Below are positions 20,835 to 30,869 of a DNA stretch of 64,000 nucleotides, piece by piece. Every line of letters begins with the position of its first letter. Position 1 is the stretch's first letter. The translations under genes were made by a program, and so were the position numbers. The stretch is from Sthenelais limicola (taxonomy: Eukaryota > Annelida > Polychaeta > Phyllodocida > Sigalionidae). The notes under the pieces were generated by a model, which worked only from the letters and a program-made list of their open reading frames with translations, was not told the DNA's origin and ran no database searches. Location: positions 18,872,906 to 18,936,905 of the forward strand of contig OW804096.1 of NCBI GenBank assembly GCA_942159475.1, in the 5' to 3' direction.

Positions 20835-22140
20835 AATTTGATTTGATTTGAAGAATTCTTTTATTTGCAAAGATGGTATATTACAGAAGGTAGTTGCGCC
20901 AATCATGATACAATCATATCATTTCCTCCGGCGAATGCCTTATTATGCGAATTCCAACTAGTTCTAGTTTGAACAGTTATCAAATAGTTACTGACATTAA
21001 CAAGTTGTCAAGTTAAGGTTACCAATTCGAAAACTTATAAATTAAGTCAGGGAAGAGATGAAAGGTTTGTACAAAATATTCAGTACTAGTGGAGAAGTGC
21101 TGACAACACGAGGTTAGCAAAGTGAACATCAACAAGGAGCAGTATCAGCAGATACTTAGCAGGACAATTAAGAATTAAGAATTAAGAAGTCAATCTGACA
21201 GAGAGCGTGCAATCATAGTCCGATGACAGGACTAAGGTAATATTGAGAGAGTCAGCAGGGTACACAACATTGTATATGACATGCATGACTAATAATTAAT
21301 TAATTAGTTAGAGAGGAGGCACAGTACTCCTTTGTAACATTGTGTCTATAGTTTGATATTCAAGCAAGTAGAATATTACTACAATATGACAAATTTCATC
21401 TATATCAGATCATTAAGTATGCAAATTACATTAAGACATGAGACATGAAACACAAAAAATGTATCCATAGCTACATTTTCAAAGCATGTAGGTTACAGAT
21501 AAAACATGAGATGGTACATGGGATATGATGTATGAATGAATGATGATAATACAAATAGTTATAAGGTTTAGAGCTCCATACAAGATTTAAAAGTTCCATA
21601 CTTATGCAATGCTCAAGGAAGCATAGAAAAGGTCACACATTTCAATAATCAATCGATCAGTTGATCATTAAGATACATTAACCAGTCACAGCTGGCTTAA
21701 AGGGAGATAACAGGTTCTCTGTATACTTCTTAAAAGAAGACGCATCCTCAATCAAGTGTGCTTCTGGCAAAAGAGAATTCCAACAAGTCTGGCATTTATA
21801 AGTTAGAGATTCCATAATTTTAGTAGACTTTGTGCTAATTATTGTAAGATTTCTTCTCCCCTTAGCGTGACTCCTTGTTGGAAGAACACGGGTATCAAGG
21901 TGAAGGGGATTTTGAGCCATATAGAAGGCTACATCCAATAAATGTTTATTACGCCTGTTTTGGAGAGGCCATATGTTTAGGAGTTTATGCTCCTCATCTA
22001 CATTGTCAAATTTGTTTTTATTAAATATTATTCGGAGTGCCAGGTTTTGTTGAGATTGTAGCCTTCGCAACAAAGACTGGGGTGCAGAATCGTAAAGAAA
22101 GTCACTGAATTCAATGTCATAGTTGATTAAAAATTTCTGT
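20835..22140 (-). mobile_element. 5'-truncated non-LTR retrotransposon (LINE 1)
   Basis: Minus-strand element. The 3' end is at about 20835, with tail units TTTGA and a CAAATAAAAGAATTC segment next to it. The 5' break is at about 22140, inside the reverse-transcriptase C-terminal region. The roughly 840 bp after the stop codon would be the 3' untranslated region. A tail of short repeats and 5' truncation are usual for CR1/L2-like elements. Confidence 0.65.
21678..22139 (-). pseudogene. Reverse transcriptase C-terminus, LINE fragment
   Basis: The frame is open from the break at about 22139 to the stop at 21678. It reads FLINYDIEFSDFLYDSAPQS, then RLQSQQNLALRIIFNKNKFD, NIWPLQNRRNKHLLDVAFYM and WNSLLPEAH...FKKYTENLL. 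The L-Q-x-x-Q-N-x-A-L-R-I-I motif and a late W-N-S-L...F-K-x-x...L-L motif are typical of the C-terminal part of CR1/L2/jockey-like polyproteins. No catalytic YADD segment is present. A related copy lies at 23918-24232. Confidence 0.75.
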
Positions 22141-22902
22141 CACCAATTTGTCATCATGTTCTTATATTATTATATGTAAAATCCCAAAAACATGCTGTAT
22201 ATTAATATTTTCCTTATATAATTAATTTATCTTATTTAACCATATGTATGTGATTATTCTGAAGGTAGATGTACGTTATGGACTTGTAATTTGGTATGAT
22301 CTGCTCCTAACTGATGTTGTAATTAACGTGTATATCACGGTAACGTTTTGTTTCTTTTAAAACATAAACATAGGCTGAAAATATCATACATGTACGAGAG
22401 CTTACAATAAAATTAAAACAAACAAACAAATATTATATGCACGTCGTGGGGCTGTGTTGCACTGTTGCTTGCTGCTAATGGTTGTGATTGTATAATGAAA
22501 CTCTATATTGCAACAAACTGGTTCATGGACACACAGTCTGGCAACCAGACAGCTGTTGCACAATGAATTTCAATGAACAAATAAGGCCAAAAAAGAATAT
22601 ATGTATGTTTCCGATTTATCTGGCTGTAAACTAGGTAGGGTCTGGTAACCTTAGGAAACAACCTTCCGGGAACTTTATAATGATAGTTGTTTTAAACAAT
22701 TTTTTGGCTGTTCCGGGTTAGGAAAACCTGTTTTCCTGCTTTTATGAGCTTTTTTTGTTAAAAAAATCATACATGGTCAAAATAACTTTTAGGTAGGGGA
22801 AGGTTTTTCTAGGTAAGGGGGCGGGGAGTAAATTGGAAACACCTATTTTTTTGGTTCACATCTTCATTGGAGACTATGAACGAGCAGGAACAGCCATTAT
22901 TA
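22141..22902. other. Unassigned; possible retroelement tail
   Basis: AT-rich. ACAATAAAATTAAAACAAAC and further CAAA units near 22405-22430 could be the tail of a plus-strand retroelement, but no coding remnant is seen upstream. Confidence 0.35.
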
Positions 22903-23140
22903 GGGTCAGATTTTCAGAAAATGTACAATTAGCAGCTGTACACATTTAGTAAATTCTGCAAAATTAGGTTGCAATTTGGTCAATACTAGGATCAGATTTT
23001 CAGAAAATGTACAATTTGTCTTCACCAATCCTATCAAATAACCCACATTTAAGACGAAAATGACTCTCAAAATACAGTTCAACCTAACCAAACAGATTGC
23101 TAGAATCAATGCAATGCCGAATATACTCGAATTTTCCTAG
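22903..23140. mobile_element. MITE-A with its right half inverted in place
   Basis: 22903-22990 is a normal left half ending CAATACTAGG. 22989-23140 is the complementary right half in reverse (starts GGATCAGATTTTCAG, ends GAATTTTCCTAG). The two pieces add up to one full element. CTAGG and CCTAG mark the breakpoint. Confidence 0.82.
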
Positions 23141-23349
23141 GAGTCAGTGATGAGAGTATGGGTTAAGTTGCAGATGTGGGTATAGGGTTGTACTTGGGGG
23201 ATCGGTGAACACGCTGAGGCAGGGGCTGAGTAGGGCATGAGGGTCAGATTTTCAGAAAATGTACAATTCGCCTTCACCAATCCTCTTAAATAACCAAAAT
23301 TTTTGACAAAAATGAGCTTCAAAATGCAGTTTAACATAACAGAACTGAT

Positions 23350-24232
23350 CAATACTTCAAATTCAAATTCAAAAATCCTTTTATTGCTGTTGTTTTTTAC
23401 AATGCGGTTGCTCTGCATCTACAATTTAGGTCTTCCAGAGGATGCCGCTTTTACGGACTTGAATCTTAAAAGTAACATGAAGGTTGCAGAAATTGGTTTT
23501 TAGAAAAGTTTGAATGAGATGAGGTGAAGAATGGTTAAATTACAATGAGAACATCAAGATTAGGTGACATAAGGTATTGTACATAGTGGGTGTTCAAAAC
23601 CCCTAATCATATATTGGTTTATATAGTCGTCTATATTAATACAAATATAAACAGCGTACATAATGATTAGCCATTTGCAGTAGGTACATAAACAAGCTAG
23701 ACACAGAATTGTATGCGTTAATATAGCATATCCATTTGTTAATAGAGAAATAGTATGCCTGTCTGAAGCAAGTGACAGACCGATTATCAGATACAGAAGG
23801 CAGTAAAAATACTGATATATGGCGGCATAAGCCAGTGTTACAAGTATGATCATGCAATGAGGTATAAAAAACAGCAGTATGTAAGGGGAGGACGTACCAC
23901 CACTCTAACAATTAAAGTTAGAAAGGAGAGAGAAGTTTCTCTGTATATTTTTTAAATAAGAATTTGTCATCTATTTTATGGGCTACTAAACCTAGTTCAT
24001 TCCACCTAACTTGTGACTTGTAAATTACTGAATTGGTGATTTTAGTTAATTTTGAAGTAAGGACTAATAAGTTCTTTCTCCCCTTTGTATGGCTCCTTGT
24101 TGAGAGGGGCCGGGAGTCTAGGTTAGCAGGGTTTTGCGCCATATAAAACGCCATATCGAGAATGTGCTTATCTCTCCTAGATTGTAAAGGCCACACATTT
24201 AAAAGTTTATGTTCTTCGTCAACGTTGTCAAC
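23350..24232 (-). mobile_element. 5'-truncated non-LTR retrotransposon (LINE 2)
   Basis: The minus-strand 3' tail is at 23350 (repeated TTTGAA units beside AATAAAAGGATTTTTG). The 5' break is at about 24232 within the coding region. A possible ACTT target duplication lies at the two junctions. About 570 bp of 3' untranslated region. Confidence 0.8.
23918..24232 (-). pseudogene. Reverse transcriptase C-terminus, LINE fragment
   Basis: Reads VDNVDEEHKLLNVWPLQSRR from the 5' break, then DKHILDMAFYMAQNP and ends FKKYTEKLLSPF. It aligns over its full length with 21678-22139 (DNVDEEHKLLN-WPLQ, AFYMAQNP, TRSH-KGR, FKKYTE-LLSPF). The frame is intact to its stop, so this copy is young. Only the last hundred or so residues remain and no enzyme activity is possible. 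Confidence 0.78.
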
Positions 24233-24387
24233 TTTAAATCAATGCGATCACAAATATACTCAGGTATACCCAATATTCATCATTTTACTGCCAAATTTAG
24301 CAGAATTTCCTGAATGTGTAGAGCTGGCAATTGTGCATTTTTTTCAAATCTGACCCATGAGTGGGTTATTCTTGCTATCATGTCCCA

Positions 24388-24760
24388 ATAGGGGATCTGC
24401 GCAGCCGCCATTTTGAATCTTAATAGGGGAGTTGCATGTCTCACTGCGCATGTCTGTCACAATGCATCCTGGGACGGATTCAGTTCTTGAGAAAGTCTCA
24501 CATGCAAATACTTGGCAACATTTTTATCAAAAATTGCAAGAATGTTTTCATCAATATCATAGCTTTTATAAATGATCAATGTATAACACATGTATATTGA
24601 CATAAGAACATTGATAATTACTCCATGCTGAACATGGCATGTTTTCTGTAGATTTTTCACTGTACCATTAGTCCCATAATTCAATGCGAATCAAGATTCA
24701 AAATGGCGGCTATGCAACTCCCCTATTCGCATGGAATCATGGGACTAATGTTAGAGTTTG
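24388..24760. mobile_element. MITE-D inserted in MITE-D
   Basis: The outer copy begins AATAGGGGATCTGCGCAGCC and GCCATTTTGAATCTT, is interrupted at about 24421, and resumes at 24725 with CGCATGGAATCATGGGACTA. The inner copy (about 24422-24724) is in the opposite orientation, starting AATAGGGGAGTTGCATG and ending GGCTATGCAACTCCCCTATT. The open frame at 24457-24684 is a shadow. Confidence 0.78.
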
Positions 24761-24769
24761 TGTATAACT

Positions 24770-25520
24770 TATGTTTGATTTGATAGATTTTGATTTGTAA
24801 ATATTTTATTCAGGCCTATTAAACATTTTTATACATCTAGCATAAATATTCTCAGAGTAGCCTGATGGTTTGGTTTACAAATACACATTACTCTCGTATA
24901 CAATTTGTTCTATACTTTTAAATAGATACCAAAAAAAGAAGTGAGACTCATTCGTTTCATCTTCAATAAAAGAAAGCAATACAGACAAATATAATCTATA
25001 GATCTATAAATGAATACAGTAAGAGTATATAGTCTAAGTAATAAATAAAAGAAAACCCTCCACCTACGCCGTGCTCCTACACATAATCACCTCTACAAAG
25101 AATCGTTATGTTTGAATCACAACTGAATATCTTTTTTCCTATTCCATTTAAAGGCTAAGAACATTTACAACAAATCCTTACAAAAAGACGCCTATTTATA
25201 ATGTGAATAATCTCTCATTTCTAGTTTAGATATGGGTAATCTGGGCACACTAATGACTTCCTAGACCCTGAAAACATAGGTGTAGACACCAAGATCAAGT
25301 TTCTAGCACCAATAATAAGGAAGTTATGGTGCATTTATGAGTGGCTACAGGGTCGCCAGTCATTTTGTTTTTGGCCCATAACATTTTTTCCCCAAGAGTT
25401 CCAAAGTGGCACCCGGCTGATTTCTGCTCAGCACATGTTATACTACCTGAATCCACCATAAAACATCATCCATACCACGAAACACGCTTCGCTCCCAAAT
25501 CGCAGTTTGGCAACTGGACT
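24770..25520 (-). mobile_element. Probable LINE 3' end relic
   Basis: TTTGATTTGATAG-type units followed by AAATATTTTATTCAGGCC (minus-strand AATAAA) and TATTCTCAGAGTAGCCTGAT resemble 47055-47145, suggesting one retroelement family. No coding remnant; the right limit is unclear and 25200-25520 is unassigned. Confidence 0.45.
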
Positions 25521-25580
25521 ATTTGGGTTATTTGAGAGGATTGGTGAAGGCGAATTGTACACTTTCTGCAGATCTGACCC
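25521..25580 (+). mobile_element. MITE-A right end only
   Basis: ATTTGGGTTATTTGAGAGGA through to GATCTGACCC. Confidence 0.78.
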
Positions 25581-26054
25581 ATTATATGTATCTATAAATA
25601 TTGCAAACTTTAGACATAAAAACTTTATATATTAAAGTAATGACACACACTATAGTAATACTTTTTAGATTTCCTAAATATAAACATCGTCGAAATCTAC
25701 CTAATCTCATCTTTTCCAATAACTATGATCTCAAAATCCATTTTTTACCAAAGGAAAAGTTAACATAAAATCCCATATCAGGAGTCATAAAAAAATCCAA
25801 ACGATCAAAATATAATTTGAATTTTCAGATTATGATCGATGATGTTCGCTTTCTTACAATAGAAAATTAATAAAAAGAGATTGAACTTGCAACAGTGCAG
25901 CAAGGCTCCACAAAGCACTGAGAGTGAGAGTGTGAGAGAGAGAGAGAGATGAAAAGATTAAGAAAGCCCTGAGGGCCATGTAAGTACTGCACTTTTATGG
26001 AAGTACTTTTTATCAGAGGCGACCAGTGCATGTGGCTGTGTTTAAGGGGGGCTT
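25581..26054. other. Unassigned AT-rich stretch
   Basis: Contains a short GA run at about 25925-25950. No gene seen. Confidence 0.5.
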
Positions 26055-26150
26055 CTACACTCTGTTCGAGACCTACGTAAAGTAAACATCAAAGCGACCC
26101 AATGGTAACCCTACGGCAAGCCGCTCCAAGTAGATCTTGAATAGAGTGTA
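26055..26150. mobile_element. MITE-N, 96 bp
   Basis: CTACACTCTGTTCGAG at the left and GAATAGAGTGTA at the right form inverted ends around AGTAAACATCAAAGCG and CAATGGTAA. The same design occurs at 53560-53656. Confidence 0.72.
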
Positions 26151-26258
26151 CCAATCAGTTTCAATCTTATCGTTAAGTTTATATGAAATTAATATTAAGT
26201 TTTAGAAAAATTATCACCTAGGTGGAAGACCTGTGTAATCCCAGATAGTTCTGAATAT

Positions 26259-26493
26259 GGGTCAGATTTTCAGAAAATGTACAATTGGCAGCTGTACACA
26301 TTGAGTAAATTCTGCTAAATTAGGCTACAATTCGGTCTATACAAGGTAAATTCGAGTATATTTGGCATTGCATTGATTCTAGCAATCTGTTTGGTTAGGT
26401 TGAACTGTATTTTGAATTTTATTTTCGTCTGAAATTTTGGTTATTTCAGATGATTGGCGAAATTGAATTGTACATTTTCTGAAGATCTGACCC
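26259..26493 (+). mobile_element. MITE-A, full length, TSD ATAT
   Basis: 235 bp; ATAT at 26255-26258 and 26494-26497. Confidence 0.93.
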
Positions 26494-26586
26494 ATATAAT
26501 TCCTATTATTCGATTCATTCTTTGGGTGTGGGGGTGGTGGGGTGGGGGTAATGGTATGGTATGGGTATGGTCTGCAGACAGCATGT

Positions 26587-26626
26587 GTAGGGTTGCCAGT
26601 TGTACATTTTCTGACGAACTGACCAA
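26587..26626 (-). mobile_element. Solo MITE-A end
   Basis: GGTTGCCAGTTGTACATTTT and CTGACGAACTGACC, about 40 bp. Confidence 0.65.
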
Positions 26627-26637
26627 TGTCTTACATG

Positions 26638-26700
26638 GAATAGAATAGAATATAATAGAAAAGAATAGAATAGAAGATTTTTTATTTGTCCAATAAGAGA
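26638..26700 (-). repeat. AATAG microsatellite, likely retroelement tail
   Basis: AATAGAATAGAAT units followed by GATTTTTTATTTGTCCAATA look like the tail of a minus-strand retroelement. Confidence 0.5.
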
Positions 26701-26752
26701 GGTTTACATTTGTATTAGCAGGTTAGACGAACGGGTCGACATACCTATATGT

Positions 26753-26979
26753 GGGTCAGATTTTCAGAAAATGTACAATTGGCAGCTGTAAACATTCCTG
26801 CTGAATTAGGCTGCAATTTGGCCAATACTTGGTAAATTCGAGTATATTCGGCATTGCATTGATTCTAGCAATTTGTTTGGTTAGGTTGAACTGTATTTTC
26901 AACTTTATTTTCGTCTGAAATTTGGGTTATTTGAACGGATTGGTGAAGGTGAATTGTACATTTTCTGGCGATTTCACCC
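26753..26979 (+). mobile_element. MITE-A, variant right end, TSD ATGT
   Basis: The left end is GGGTCAG and the right end TCTGGCGATTTCACCC. ATGT flanks both sides (26749-26752 and 26980-26983), so unequal-ended elements do transpose. Confidence 0.92.
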
Positions 26980-27051
26980 ATGTGCCAAACTAATAATTCA
27001 ACGCATTGGCATCAATGGTAACACCCACAGTCTCCTAAGTGTGTTGTGTAA

Positions 27052-27240
27052 GGGTTAGATCTTCAGAAAATGTACAATTCACCTTCACAAATCCTTTCAA
27101 ATAACGCCCATTTAAGACAGAAATGAGCTTCAAACTGCAGTTTAACATAACAAAACAGATTTTTCATTTTTCAGCCAAATTAAGCAGAATTTACTGAATG
27201 TGTAGATCTGCCAATTGTACATTTTCTGAAAATCTGACCA
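27052..27240 (-). mobile_element. MITE-A with internal deletion
   Basis: Both ends are present (GGGTTAG and CTGACCA) but about 45 bp of the core are missing after CATAACAAAACAG. Confidence 0.85.
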
Positions 27241-27469
27241 GTACATAGAACCAATGGCTATACCTTCAGGCACCCATGGGATATATTTTATATCAACACC
27301 TGTAGATATTTTCCCAGGCCAAATCTTTTATTTTACCAGATGCGGGTATGTATTTAGTGAGGCCAAATAAAGTAAAATGTTTGTTCAAACCAATCGAGAA
27401 TTATAGCGCGAGAGGCTAAGTTAGGCCAATAAATATTATATTTTCAATTGAACCCCGATATCTTTCTTA

Positions 27470-28110
27470 TTCTTGGTATGAATTATGTTTGTTGGTCCAG
27501 AAATTTTACCTGCAAGTATTTTTGGGTGGTGTTACTTACTCATTTTTTCTCTGTTTTTGGGTGTTGGGGTTTGTTATTTCGACGGAAATAGGACCCATCC
27601 ACCCACCCACCCTGTCTCTACCCCTCCTACCTACAATATCAATTTGATTTAGTGTTAATAAAGCCTAGTCACTGCCAATGGTGGTGACTATGCTACACAA
27701 GCCATCCTCCACAAGCCACCCTATAAATAGCCTACATGTTGTCAACAAGCCTGTGAGCGTGGGTGTTATGTAATGGTGGCAGTGGCCAGTACTGAAGCTA
27801 TGTAAACACGGCGTGTACTAGAGGGGAGGAGGTCCGAGAGGGGTGGGAATCAAAACAAATTGGAGGCAACTTTTTATATTTAAAATTGCTACTTTCCTGT
27901 ACCATATTATACATAAGTCGTCGCATAAAAAGGCATCAGGAGGAACACGACTTCCCTTACAGATGATGTAATGGTGCACATTTACATGGGAATACATAGA
28001 AAACAGAGCCATATGTACGATTCTGGTATAAGAGGGAAAAGACACTGATTATTTGGGCAACGTAAGTGGGTTTAGAGGTGGTCTAATTCCACCCTCTAGG
28101 GGGCGGGTCG
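27470..28110. repeat. Dispersed family F, copy 1
   Basis: CCACCCACCCTGTCTCTACC, CTATAAATAGCCTACATG, GTGGGTGTTATGTAA and GAAGCTATGTAAACA occur in the same order at 39590-40095. About 600 bp, no clear inverted ends. 27241-27470 is unassigned. Confidence 0.7.
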
Positions 28111-28199
28111 GTTGCGCAAAGTCAAGTTACATGGCAACTGTTTCTGAAAGTTATCACCAAGACCCTTATACCAATTCAATGAACGAATAAAGGATCATA

Positions 28200-28610
28200 T
28201 GTGCTGTGTTTCAGGAAAATGAGTCATAAGTCGCAAAATTGATATTTTCCAAAGTGTTTTGTTCATAAGATTTCTTTATTGAAATGTTCTGATTTTTAGT
28301 GAGTGTAGCACTTATAGTCATATAAATCCATGTATCAAATTTCAGGACATTGTATTTAATATATCATTGCGTTTTGAAGGCCTTCGTATGGAGTATATTT
28401 AGTTACTTTACTGGTTTACCAAGCCAGAAACATTGAAAACCTTTCTTTTTCAAAAATAAAAATATCAAACGTAGAATATAGAAATACATGTTAGGTACCC
28501 TACTATCATTACTATCATTAGAACTGGTTTGATCTCCTCTTTTCAAATATGGTCATATCTCAAAATCCATATTTTTCGACTTATGACTCATTTTCCTAAA
28601 ACGGATCACA
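28200..28610 (-). mobile_element. MITE-B, full length, TA flanks
   Basis: 411 bp from TGTGCTGTGTTTCAGG to AACGGATCACA, with TA directly outside both ends. Confidence 0.9.
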
Positions 28611-28759
28611 TATGAGACTGATGATAATGATCAATTAATAACGAGGTGATAAGAAAGAATGAATGAATCTGTTATTATGATTATATAAGGAAAATAAATG
28701 CATTCTTTTGGATGTAATGCCATGTACAAGTTGAAAAATTAAAATAACAAATATAATAA

Positions 28760-28832
28760 GGGTCAGCCTAATTTAGCAGAATTTCCTAAATGTGCAGAGC
28801 TGACAATTGTACATTTTCTGAAAATCTGACCC
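28760..28832 (-). mobile_element. MITE-A reduced to 73 bp
   Basis: GGGTCAG is joined straight to the internal CCTAATTTAGCAGAATTTCC, then runs to CTGACCC. TCAG is present at both sides of the deletion in a normal copy. Confidence 0.82.
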
Positions 28833-29016
28833 ATATGTCAATTGGAAATAAAACTGTTACAAACAGACCAATCAAATCTCTCCCATTTCATAAAGACTTC
28901 CATACGCTGAAAAAAATCATTGTATTTCACATACAAAATATTTCCACAAGCTGAGGAAATTGTGAGAAAACACCAGATTTATAAGCTCATATGATGGGCC
29001 AACCTTGATAATGGTA

Positions 29017-29220
29017 CACTCTAGGTCCAAACCCTGAGATCAGATAAGACTGGTATGTAAGTCTACTTCGCTAATCGGTATCCCTGCCTAGAACTGGGCG
29101 TTTTACTGGGAATATAATGACATTTTGCGGTCTTAATGGAATTATATTAGCACATTGCGGTTTGAAGCGAGAGCCTTTCCCTTCGTTTAAAGGGACTTTC
29201 TCAACTTTGGGCCTAGACTG
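29017..29220 (+). mobile_element. MITE-C, 204 bp
   Basis: Starts CACTCTAGGTCCAAACCCTG and ends TTTGGGCCTAGACTG. Core: CTACTTCGCTAATCGG and ATAATGACATTTTGCGGTC. Ends are inverted over about 12 bp. Confidence 0.82.
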
Positions 29221-29644
29221 GGTAGGGGATTGGGTTTGTATGAAAAGTAAAAAAGAAAGATAAGAAGCTATGTGGCTTCAAGGCAAACACATATAACGAG
29301 AATTTGGCGTGTAAGGATGCAATATGGGAGTATTTAGGATAAACCTGAAAAATCGTGAAATATTGAAGAAAGGCTGGAAAGAAAAGAACAAAGATTTTGA
29401 AAAAAAATGATTTTTACCTGCAGTGTTTTAGTCCACCAGGGAAAAGACTTTCTGGAACAAAGAGACATTTTTCATTACATTATACATGTACAGATGGCAA
29501 TGATTTAAAACAATAATTTAACATTTATTTGATAAGCATAAGTTTGATCTTACTCTAATTTCTGGTAATACCTGATCAAAGAAAATTGTTTCAAACGTCT
29601 TTTCATCCTCATTACCCATCTTCACCCTTATACATTTCCATCTA
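29221..29644. other. Unassigned stretch
   Basis: No family or gene recognised. Confidence 0.45.
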
Positions 29645-30029
29645 TAGTCTGTCCAAAAAGCAGTTGACACGTGATTCTTTAATCCCTTTAATAAGAGGAA
29701 AACGTGAGGGATTTTTGACTTCTATTTATGACAAGGACCTGTCAACCCTTTGCCCAGCGAGTCACTCATTGCAATCAACCATGGAGAAACAGAGCCAGTA
29801 TAACCAGCTCTTCCTTCCTTCTAAGCAAAACAACAACTGCTGCACATGGAACAGAGGCAGCACAATACAATACATATATTCGTCTATAAACTGTTGCAAA
29901 CAGCCATGCTCGGTCGCAAACGGCGACGCGGGTGTGGGGGAGGGGGAGGTTTGAAGTCAAAAGTTCCCCCTTTTCTCTCTACTTAAAGGAACAAAGGAAT
30001 CATGTGTCAACTACTTTTGGGACAGACTA
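29645..30029. mobile_element. MITE-M, 385 bp, TA target duplication
   Basis: The left arm TAGTCTGTCCAAAAAGCAGT then TGACACGTGATTC is mirrored by GAATCATGTGTCAACTACTT and TTGGGACAGACTA. Weaker pairing extends to about 78 bp (TTTTGACTTC and GAAGTCAAAA). TA lies outside each end, the Tc1/mariner hallmark. The 122-residue frame at 29586-29954 crosses the element boundary and is probably not a gene. Confidence 0.85.
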
Positions 30030-30079
30030 TAGATGCAAGTACATCTAATCCAGTAGCTTCTACTGACAATATTGTGCAT

Positions 30080-30289
30080 GGGTCAGATTTACATGAAATG
30101 TACAATTGGCAGCTGTACAGAGTTAGTAAATTGTACTAAATTAGACAACAGTAAAGATGGTCAATACTAGGAATATCTGAGTATATTTGATATTGCCTTG
30201 ATTCAAACAATCTGTTTTGTTATGTTGAACTGAGTTCTGAACCATATTTTGGTCTTAAATTCGGTTTATTTGGGATGATTAGTGAAGGT
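30080..30289 (+). mobile_element. MITE-A, right end missing
   Basis: GGGTCAGATTTACATG through to GATTAGTGAAGGTG, then lost. Confidence 0.82.
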
Positions 30290-30312
30290 GCTTGTGCTGT
30301 GCCTGTATACAA

Positions 30313-30536
30313 GGGTCAGATTTTCAGAAAATGTACAATTCACCTTCACCAATCCGCTCAAATAACCCAAATTTCAGACGAAAATAAAGTCCAAAATACA
30401 GTTCAGCATAACCAAACACATTGCTAGAATCAATGCAATGCCGAATAAACTCAAATTTACCTAATATTGACCTAATTTAGCAAAATTTACTAAATGTGTA
30501 CAGCTGCCAATTGTACATTTTTGGAAAATCTGACCC
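30313..30536 (-). mobile_element. MITE-A, full length
   Basis: 224 bp, GGGTCAG to CTGACCC, flanks ACAA and ACAC. Only about 20 bp from the previous truncated copy and in the opposite orientation. 30537-30870 is unassigned. Confidence 0.9.
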
Positions 30537-30869
30537 ACACAATGTATACACGTGCCTGAATAAAACATTTAAATGCAATGGTGTACGTGCAGTTCCCCTG
30601 TGGTATATGAACCAGAGTATAGAGGAATAGTATATCACACATGAGGTCCCACGTTAGGATGTTGCTAAAATTAATATTCTCCCATCGTTAGATCTATTCC
30701 CATCTCAACTATGGCACACGACTGGCACTAATCACGGCTCTTCTGGGCATGCGTGATCCACTTCCGGTATAAAATCCATGGGCGCTGGCGGAGTCTCACA
30801 AAATATGGACTGTAACTGGCATGTGACCAATTCCTCCTGGGTTTCATCTCCATGGTAATATAAGCCTGT

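Larger units (their letters stand above)
23241..24356 (-). mobile_element. MITE-A split by a LINE insertion, TSD ATGA
   Basis: The left part (23241-23349) and right part (about 24233-24356) together match the copy at 50222-50456 almost base for base. ATGA flanks the whole (23237-23240 and 24357-24360), so the retrotransposon arrived after the MITE. Confidence 0.92.

Noticed and set aside
29586..29954. 122-residue plus-strand frame as a gene
   Set aside because: It begins outside and ends inside MITE-M, with no recognisable domain.
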